Part shown: positions 58,856 through 64,000 of the stretch, piece after piece | Position numbering within the stretch: position 1 is the first letter of the stretch | How the letters are laid out: each line of letters starts with the position of its first letter | Source of the DNA: Streptomyces abyssomicinicus | GTDB taxonomy: Bacteria; Actinomycetota; Actinomycetes; Streptomycetales; Streptomycetaceae | NCBI RefSeq assembly: GCF_008974245.1 | Contig: NZ_BBZI01000006.1 | Coordinates: 595,125 to 659,124, forward strand | Direction of reading: 5' to 3' | DNA length: 64,000 nucleotides | Program-made: the position numbers and the translations under genes | The notes under the pieces: generated by a model | Database searches by the model: none | What the model saw: only the letters and a program-made list of their open reading frames with translations | What the model was told of the DNA's origin: nothing

Positions 58856-59890
58856 GTGGAATTCTCCACCGAAGCGCGAGCCGCGCTGCACCTTACCGGC
58901 TCTGACGTGGGCAAACGCGTCTCCGTACGGCGGCTCGCCGAAGACGGCGGCGCAGGGGCCAAGTTCAGCGACACGGTCGGTGTTCTCACATCATGGGACG
59001 AGGGCGTGCTGCTGATCACCCGTCGGAACGGCGAGAGGGTGCGGATCGACGAGTCCACCCTCGTGGCGGGCAAGGTGGTTCCCCCGGAGCCGGCCCGCCG
59101 TCGCGGCCCGGCATCGTCGTTCCGGGAGCTCGCCGGGGTGACCGCGCGGGCCTGGCCGCCGGTGGAGAGCGAACCGCTCGGCGGGTGGGTGCTGCGCGCC
59201 TCCTCGGGGTTCACCCGGCGCGCCAACTCGGTGCTGGCGGTCGGCGACCCGGGCCTGGAGCTGGACGACGCGCTGGCGGTCGTGGCCGCCTGGTACGGCG
59301 AGCGCGGGCTGCCCGCCTACGTCCAGGCGGCGACCGGGGCCGAGGGGACGGACGAGATGCTCTGCGCCGCCCTGGAGGAGCGGGGCTGGGTGCGCGAGGT
59401 GACCGCCGAGGTGTGGATCGGCGGCCTGGCGGCCGTGGCCGACGCGGTGGACCCGGCCGGGGCGGACCCGGCCGGAGCCGGTCCGCGGGCGCCCGTGGTG
59501 GAGTTCTCCCGGCACACCGACGACGCCTGGCGGGCGCGTTACCAGCGCAAGGGCGTCAGCGAGGTGGCCCGGCGGGTCCTGGAGGGCGGTCCCTCCGTCT
59601 GGTTCGCCACCGTCCCCGGCGCGGACGGCGCCCCGCCCGCCGCCATCGGCCGGTGCGTGGTGGACGGCAGGTGGGCCGGGTTCGCCGCGGTGGAGGTGGC
59701 CCCCGAGCGGCGCCGGGAGGGCCTGGCCACCCGGGTGATGGCGGCGCTGGCGGGGCAGGCGATGAAGGAGGGCGCCTCGGCGGGCTGGCTCCAGGTGGAG
59801 ACCGACAACTCCGGTGCGCGCGGGCTCTACGACACCCTGGGCTTCTCCGCCCACCACGCCTACCACCACTACCGCCGGCCCGAGGCCTGA
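58856..59890 (+). CDS. GNAT family N-acetyltransferase with N-terminal SH3-like domain
   Basis: A 344-residue protein. Residues 1-70 form a small beta domain (TGSDVGKRVSVRRLAEDGG, SDTVGVLTSWDEGVLLITRR) that looks like an SH3-like fold. A GNAT domain pair follows; the acetyl-CoA motif A is VEVAPERRREGLATRVMAAL, preceded by GRCVVDGRWAGFAAVEV, and the last part has LQVETDNSGARGLYDTLGF. The acceptor is unknown. GTG at 58856 is preferred as the family start (VEFSTEARAAL); another GTG at 58844 lies too near the GAGGGG. Its stop is followed at once by the ribosome site of the SirB1-like gene, so the two form a small operon. Divergent from fdxA. Confidence 0.85.
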   Translation: MEFSTEARAALHLTGSDVGKRVSVRRLAEDGGAGAKFSDTVGVLTSWDEGVLLITRRNGERVRIDESTLVAGKVVPPEPARRRGPASSFRELAGVTARAWPPVESEPLGGWVLRASSGFTRRANSVLAVGDPGLELDDALAVVAAWYGERGLPAYVQAATGAEGTDEMLCAALEERGWVREVTAEVWIGGLAAVADAVDPAGADPAGAGPRAPVVEFSRHTDDAWRARYQRKGVSEVARRVLEGGPSVWFATVPGADGAPPAAIGRCVVDGRWAGFAAVEVAPERRREGLATRVMAALAGQAMKEGASAGWLQVETDNSGARGLYDTLGFSAHHAYHHYRRPEA

Positions 59891-59907
59891 GGAGGCGACC
59901 GCACGGC

Positions 59908-60786
59908 ATGCTCACCCCTGACCCACCGGTCCCCGCCGGACCGGAGCAACGCGCCCGCTGGGCCGCCCGGTTCGCCGCCGAGGCCCGTGCCGAGCGCCCC
60001 GACCTCACGATGCTGTGCCTGCTGATCGGCGCGGTCGCGGACGGCTCGTTCGACGAGGCCGGGATGGACGAGGCGCAGATGGAACTCGACCGGCTGGCCG
60101 GGCGGTTGCCCTACCGGCCGGGCGGTCCCCGGGAGTGGGCGGAGGCGGTCCGCCGGCTGCTCGGCGAGGACGAGGGCTTCGGCGGCGCCGAGGCCGACTA
60201 CCGCGACCTGCGCTCCTCGCTGCTGCACGAGGTGCTGCGGCGCCGGCGCGGCCTGCCGATCCTGCTCTCGGTGGTGTGGACGGAGGTCGCCCGGCGGGCC
60301 GGCGCGCCGGTGCACGGGGTGGCGCTGCCGGGCCACTTCGTCGTCGGCTTCGGCCCGGCGGACGATCCGGCCCGGCAGGTGCTGGCGGACCCGTTCGCGG
60401 GCGGGCGGCTGCTGACCGGCGCCGACGCCGAACTGCTGGTGCTGGAGACGACCGGGACCGCCCCGGATCCGGCGGACCCGTCGGTGTACACGCCCGCCCG
60501 GCCGCTGGAGGTCGTGGTGCGGATCCTGAACAACATCCGCGCCTGGGCGGCGGCCCGCCCCGAGCAGTCGGCCACCGCGCTGTGGGCGCTGGAGCTGTCG
60601 CTGCTGCTGCCCGCGCGGCCCGCGAACCTCCGCTACGAGTACGCGCAGCTCCTGGTCGGCAGGGGCGAGTTCATGGCGGGTGCGGAGGAACTCGAGGTGT
60701 ACGCCGACGTGGTGGAGGCGGTGGACGAGGAGCTGGCCGAACGGGTGCGCGGGCAGGCTCGGTCGGCCCGCGCCCGGCTCAACTGA
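59908..60786 (+). CDS. SirB1/transglutaminase-like protein
   Basis: A 292-residue protein of the SirB1 (transglutaminase-like plus TPR) family: DLTMLCLLIGAVADGSFDEA early, DYRDLRSSLLHEVLRRRRGL, ILLSVVWTEVARRAGAP, then GVALPGHFVVGFG, where the catalytic Cys of transglutaminases is not evident (no Cys in that region), and a C-terminal helical repeat (NIRAWAAARPEQSATALWAL, YAQLLVGRGEFMAGAEEL). Because only the fold, not the active cysteine, is visible, it is probably not an active transglutaminase. GGAGG is 12 bases before the ATG, overlapping the end of the GNAT gene region. Confidence 0.82.
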   Translation: MLTPDPPVPAGPEQRARWAARFAAEARAERPDLTMLCLLIGAVADGSFDEAGMDEAQMELDRLAGRLPYRPGGPREWAEAVRRLLGEDEGFGGAEADYRDLRSSLLHEVLRRRRGLPILLSVVWTEVARRAGAPVHGVALPGHFVVGFGPADDPARQVLADPFAGGRLLTGADAELLVLETTGTAPDPADPSVYTPARPLEVVVRILNNIRAWAAARPEQSATALWALELSLLLPARPANLRYEYAQLLVGRGEFMAGAEELEVYADVVEAVDEELAERVRGQARSARARLN

Positions 60787-60804
60787 CCGCTCCCCGGGAC
60801 GAGT

Positions 60805-60838
60805 CCGCCCGCACGGCCCCGAAGGGCGGTGCGGGCGG
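60805..60838. terminator. Bidirectional terminator between SirB1-like and VanW-like genes
   Basis: CCGCCCGCAC / GTGCGGGCGG, 10-bp perfect stem with a 14-base loop, between convergent genes. Confidence 0.75.
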
Positions 60839-60861
60839 GCGTCGTTCGGCGGCGGACCGGG

Positions 60862-63033
60862 TCAGCTGGGCTCGGTGTCGATGACGGCGGTCCGCTCGGT
60901 CCTGCTGACCAGCGCCGGGCGCAGCGCGCCGATGACGTCCTCGGCGGTCACCGGGGTCTTCTTGCCGGTGCCACGGGTGATCAGCACCCCGTCGAAGGTC
61001 TCCCCGTACAGCTTCTCCAGCTCGGCCTTGTCGTAGCTCTCGACCAGCCGGCCGTCGACGGCGCGCACCCGCAGGAACCGCCACAGCGAGTTCTCCGGGC
61101 TGAACGAGATGGTGTGCGCGGCGTCGGTCCGGACGGTCACCAGGCCGGACATGGCGGGCTCGGCGAACTCCTTCATCATCCGGTCCACCTCGGCGTCCGG
61201 GACGCCGGGCTCGCGGGTGGCGACGGGCAGTTCGGTGGCGGGCGCCTTCCCGTCGGCCACCTGCAGGCGGAACGCCTCCTTGACCGCGGGGACGGCCTTC
61301 TCGACGTCGATGCCCTTGCCGGGCTTGCCGTAGACCGGGACGGCCTTGCCGGCGCTGAACTCGATGCCGCCCTCGGTGACCGAGCCGGCGCCGCCGGCGG
61401 ACTCCTCCAGGGCGGCGCGCAGCTTCTCGGAGTCGACGGGCATGTTGGGTTCGACGACGCGCTCCTGGCCGAAGAGCGAGCCGATCACGGAGACCGGGTT
61501 GTAGTCGCTCCGGGCCGCCTCGGCGACGGTCGCCCGGGTGTCGATCTCCAGGCCCGCCTGCTCCGGTGCGAGGCTGACGGACTCGCCCTCGACGCTGAAC
61601 TCCAGCGGGCGGTCCACACGGTCGCCCAGGGCCCGGTCGAGCTTCTGCGCGGCCTCCTCCCGGGTGCCGCCGCCTATCTCCACGCCGAGCACGGTGGTGC
61701 CCTTCGGCACGTCGGAGTGGTTCAGCAGCAGACCCGCGCCGTAGGCCACGGCGAACAGGGCGACCAGGCCGCCACCGAGCAGGACCAGCTTGTTGCGGCC
61801 CTTCTTGGCGGGCGGCGCGGACGCGGGTGCCGGGGCGGGGACCGGGGCCGCAGCGGCGGGCGCGGGGCTGTAGGCGCCGGGCGGGGAGCCGGCCGGACCA
61901 CCGGGGGTGCCGCCCGCCGGCGCGGAGCCGGCCGCGGGGACCCGGGGCAGGCCGCTGGTGAGGGTGTCGCCGGAGATGTTGTCCTGGCGGCGCGGGGCGC
62001 CGGGGACGCCGGGCCCGTCGGGGGCGGGGCGCTGCGGGGTGAGCACCGCGGTGTCGTCGCTCAGGCCGCTGCCTGGGCCGGCGCCCAGCGGGCCGCTGCC
62101 GCCGGCGGGTCCGGGTCCGGCACCGAGCGGGCCGCTGCCGGTGACGGGGCCGCCGGTCGGGCCGGTGGGGGCCTTCGGACGGGGGGCCGGGCCGCCGGGC
62201 GTACGGCCGGCGGGGCCCGTGCCGGGGGCCTGGCCGCCGCGGGGGCCGAGCGGGCCGGCGTTCAGCGCCTCGGTGACGTCGACCGATCCGGTGCCGCCGC
62301 CGTGGCCGGGGGCCACCGGTCCGCCGGTCGCGCCGGGGAGGCCGGAGCCGTTGGTTCCGCCGGGGTTGCCCTGGCCGCCGGGGCGCGGGGCGCCGGGAGC
62401 GCCGGACGCACCGCCGCGGGGGGCGCCACCCGGGCGCCCGCCGGCGGGCGCGCCGCCGCCGGGGCGGGACGCGGTGGGACGCTGCGGGAGGGCGGGGGCG
62501 CCGGCGGCCGGCGTACGGCCCTGGCCGCCGGGGGCCGGGGCGCCGCCCTGGCCCGGGGTACCGCTCTGGCCCGGGGCACCGCTCTGGCCGGGGGCACGGC
62601 CGCGGCCGGAGGATCCGGAGGTCCCGGACGGACCGGGGAGCGCGGGCGGGCCCGCCGGCGCGCCCTGCGGGCCGCCCTCCGGCGGGACCGCGGGGGCCTT
62701 GCGCGGGGCGAACCAGTCGCTCGTCTTCTCCTTGGCCGGGGCCTCGGGAGCCGACGGCCGTCCGGCGGCGGCCGCGGACGAGGTGTCCGTGCCGCCGGCC
62801 GGCGTCGCTCCGCCGCCCGCGGGGGGCTGCTCACCCTGGGCGGCGGGGCCGTCACCGACGGGCTTGCGCACGACGACGGGCGGGATCGGCCGGGACCCGG
62901 GGATGTTGATCTTCACCCGGGTCGTCAGTGTGGTCTCGGTCTTGCGGTCCTCCGGCCGCGACGGCTCCGCGGGATGCGCGGACCCGCCGTGCCCGTGGGG
63001 CGTGGGGGACGGACTGTCAGTTTCACGACTCAA
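60862..63033 (-). CDS. Membrane protein with YoaR/VanW-type peptidoglycan-binding domain
   Basis: A 723-residue protein. The first ~430 residues are disordered and rich in Pro/Gly/Ala (for example QSGAPGQSGTPGQGG). One membrane span follows (LVLLGGGLVALFAVAYGAGL), and then an extracytoplasmic part with PG_binding_4-like modules (VLGVEIGGGTREEAAQKL, FSVEGESVSLAPEQAGLEID, VYGKPGKGIDVEKAVPAV), found in VanW/YoaR-family and L,D-transpeptidase-associated proteins. I see no catalytic L,D-transpeptidase domain, so a cell-wall scaffold or binding role is more likely. It runs convergent to the SirB1-like gene; the 177 bases upstream probably hold its promoter. Confidence 0.8.
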   Translation of the reverse strand: MSRETDSPSPTPHGHGGSAHPAEPSRPEDRKTETTLTTRVKINIPGSRPIPPVVVRKPVGDGPAAQGEQPPAGGGATPAGGTDTSSAAAAGRPSAPEAPAKEKTSDWFAPRKAPAVPPEGGPQGAPAGPPALPGPSGTSGSSGRGRAPGQSGAPGQSGTPGQGGAPAPGGQGRTPAAGAPALPQRPTASRPGGGAPAGGRPGGAPRGGASGAPGAPRPGGQGNPGGTNGSGLPGATGGPVAPGHGGGTGSVDVTEALNAGPLGPRGGQAPGTGPAGRTPGGPAPRPKAPTGPTGGPVTGSGPLGAGPGPAGGSGPLGAGPGSGLSDDTAVLTPQRPAPDGPGVPGAPRRQDNISGDTLTSGLPRVPAAGSAPAGGTPGGPAGSPPGAYSPAPAAAAPVPAPAPASAPPAKKGRNKLVLLGGGLVALFAVAYGAGLLLNHSDVPKGTTVLGVEIGGGTREEAAQKLDRALGDRVDRPLEFSVEGESVSLAPEQAGLEIDTRATVAEAARSDYNPVSVIGSLFGQERVVEPNMPVDSEKLRAALEESAGGAGSVTEGGIEFSAGKAVPVYGKPGKGIDVEKAVPAVKEAFRLQVADGKAPATELPVATREPGVPDAEVDRMMKEFAEPAMSGLVTVRTDAAHTISFSPENSLWRFLRVRAVDGRLVESYDKAELEKLYGETFDGVLITRGTGKKTPVTAEDVIGALRPALVSRTERTAVIDTEPS

Positions 63034-63210
63034 GGCAGGTTCTCCCGGTTGGCTCCGCCGCCCGTCACGATCACAGCGGGCTTGTCGGCGGCGCGCTCCA
63101 CGATACTGGCCGCTTCCCGTGGGTAACCCGCGGCCGAGGGCATATCCGCTCCGGGGGTCACCGGGGCGGCGGGACGAAGCGGGATGTGCATCCCATGTCG
63201 GACGGCGGAC

Positions 63211-63630
63211 TCAGCGGTTGCGGCCGCCTCCGAGGGTGGCGCAGATCATAGCGACCACGATGCCGCCGAGAAGAAACAGGTAGGGGCGAAGGCTGGCCCC
63301 GAACACGAAGTCACCCTCGGGACGACTGGTGGTGAGCAGGACGACCGCCACCAGCCAGCCCGCCACGGGCACGGCCGCGCCCGCCCGGGAGGCCATCAGC
63401 CGCGACCCGCCGAGGAAGGTCCCGGCCGCACCGGCGAGCGCCAGCAGCAGCCCGCCGGGGAAGAAGGCGGCCTGCACCAGCGCGCCGGCCACCCCGACGA
63501 GCGCCCCGCACAGGAACAGTCCGGCGTAGGCCGCGGTCCGGCCCGCCGAGGGCAGGCGCAGCGGCTGAGCCAGCGGGCTTCCCGCGGCGGGCCGCGGCCC
63601 CTTGTCGTTCACGCCGCCGTTCAGGCTCAT
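63211..63630 (-). CDS. DUF6113 family membrane protein
   Basis: A 139-residue membrane protein with about four spans ([74 protein letters not shown]). The N-terminal ~30 residues are disordered. Its ATG overlaps the mshB stop as ATGA, so it is translated in coupling with mshB; M. tuberculosis Rv1171, next to mshB, is the positional equivalent. The coupling suggests some link to mycothiol synthesis, but no function is known. Confidence 0.82.
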   Translation of the reverse strand: MSLNGGVNDKGPRPAAGSPLAQPLRLPSAGRTAAYAGLFLCGALVGVAGALVQAAFFPGGLLLALAGAAGTFLGGSRLMASRAGAAVPVAGWLVAVVLLTTSRPEGDFVFGASLRPYLFLLGGIVVAMICATLGGGRNR

Positions 63631-64000
63631 GCCGCGCCTCCCCGGTGTCCTTCGGGCGTCCCGTGCCCCGCGGGGGTCGCGGGCGCGATGCCGGCGAACA
63701 GGTCGTCCCCCACGCCGGGGCCGCCCGGCTCGCCCTTCACCAGCTGGTAGTGCTCGACCGCGAACAGCGGCTGGACCAGGTCGTTGGAGAGGGCGAACCA
63801 GGGGCCGTGCACGGCGATCTGGGTGGCGTGCGCCGTCATCGCGGCGGCCTTGGCCGCCGCGTACTGGGTGCCCCCGGCGTCCACCCGGACGCTGATCGTG
63901 CCCGGGTCGTCGACGACGCCGGGCAGGTCGTCCACCTGGGCCGCCGCGGGGAACGGCAGACCGGGCAGCTCCTCACGGAGGCGGGCGAAGGCATCCTCGG
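63627..64000 (-). CDS. mshB: Mycothiol biosynthesis deacetylase MshB, C-terminal part only
   Basis: The frame runs from the right window edge to the stop at 63627, so only the last ~124 residues are present. They match the MshB C-terminus: [55 protein letters not shown] and [10 protein letters not shown]. MshB removes the acetyl group from GlcNAc-inositol in mycothiol synthesis, an actinobacterial thiol. The catalytic zinc motif (usually AHPDDE) lies in the missing N-terminal part and could not be checked. Its stop overlaps the DUF6113 start. Confidence 0.82.
   Translation of the reverse strand, partial: EDAFARLREELPGLPFPAAAQVDDLPGVVDDPGTISVRVDAGGTQYAAAKAAAMTAHATQIAVHGPWFALSNDLVQPLFAVEHYQLVKGEPGGPGVGDDLFAGIAPATPAGHGTPEGHRGGAA

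Noticed and set aside
59908..60786. Active transglutaminase
   Set aside because: The expected catalytic cysteine is not visible in the HFVVGFG region.
1..64000. Prophage, integrative element, insertion sequence or tRNA genes
   Set aside because: No integrase, transposase, terminal inverted repeats or tRNA-like cloverleaf recognised; codon and base use is uniform.

Overview
The window is very GC-rich chromosomal DNA with strong third-position GC bias, GTG and even CTG starts, purine-rich ribosome binding sites and long perfect GC hairpins between genes. Together with the gene content (mshB, AdnAB, tatB, DUF3117, DUF3107, DUF3152, MoeZ with rhodanese) this points to an actinomycete, most likely Streptomyces or a close relative. 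It looks like core chromosome: I see no phage, transposase, CRISPR, tRNA or rRNA.

Layout. 1-10.1 kb: a minus-strand run with the adnA-like and adnB-like helicase-nuclease genes, an M20 dipeptidase and nudC (cut by the left edge). 10.3-17.5 kb: an alkyltransferase-like protein, a large kinase/flippase-like membrane protein, a secreted tripeptidyl aminopeptidase-like lipoprotein, a small membrane protein and moeZ. 17.6-21.7 kb: a three-gene minus-strand cluster (extended SDR epimerase, polytopic membrane protein, PelF-type glycosyltransferase) that looks like a surface-polysaccharide module. 21.9-30 kb: DUF3152 metalloprotease-like protein, alpha/beta hydrolase, TetR regulator, DUF3107, ferritin-like protein and a DEAD-box RNA helicase that appears to start at CTG. 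30-36 kb: mixed conserved genes (hydrolase, NYN nuclease, a 50-residue protein, MarC, PHP phosphoesterase, DUF6758, SUFU).

36-42 kb holds a magnesium-flavoured set (corA, an MgtE-N/CBS protein without the transporter domain, DUF1003) followed by mrp. 43-49.5 kb is the envelope-stress group: tatB, an HtrA protease with a giant pentapeptide-repeat linker, a zinc anti-sigma factor, an ECF sigma factor of the mycobacterial SigE type with a convincing autoregulatory promoter, a divergent O-methyltransferase and DUF3117. 49.8-58.8 kb: enoyl-CoA hydratase, 3-methyladenine glycosylase, DivIVA-like protein, a FolP2-like protein, a LOG-family protein, dapE, a transglycosylase-like protein, a small secreted protein, dapC and a 7Fe ferredoxin. 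The right end has a GNAT protein, a SirB1-type protein, a VanW/PG-binding membrane protein, DUF6113 and the C-terminus of mshB.

From memory of the Mycobacterium tuberculosis gene order, 1-30 kb follows Rv3199c to Rv3211 and 36-64 kb follows, in reverse, Rv1239c/Rv1232c down to Rv1170. These are two distant blocks in that genome but adjacent here. The strongest departures from that backbone are the Pel-like cluster, the repeat-inflated linkers and a series of short tandem repeats in intergenic DNA.
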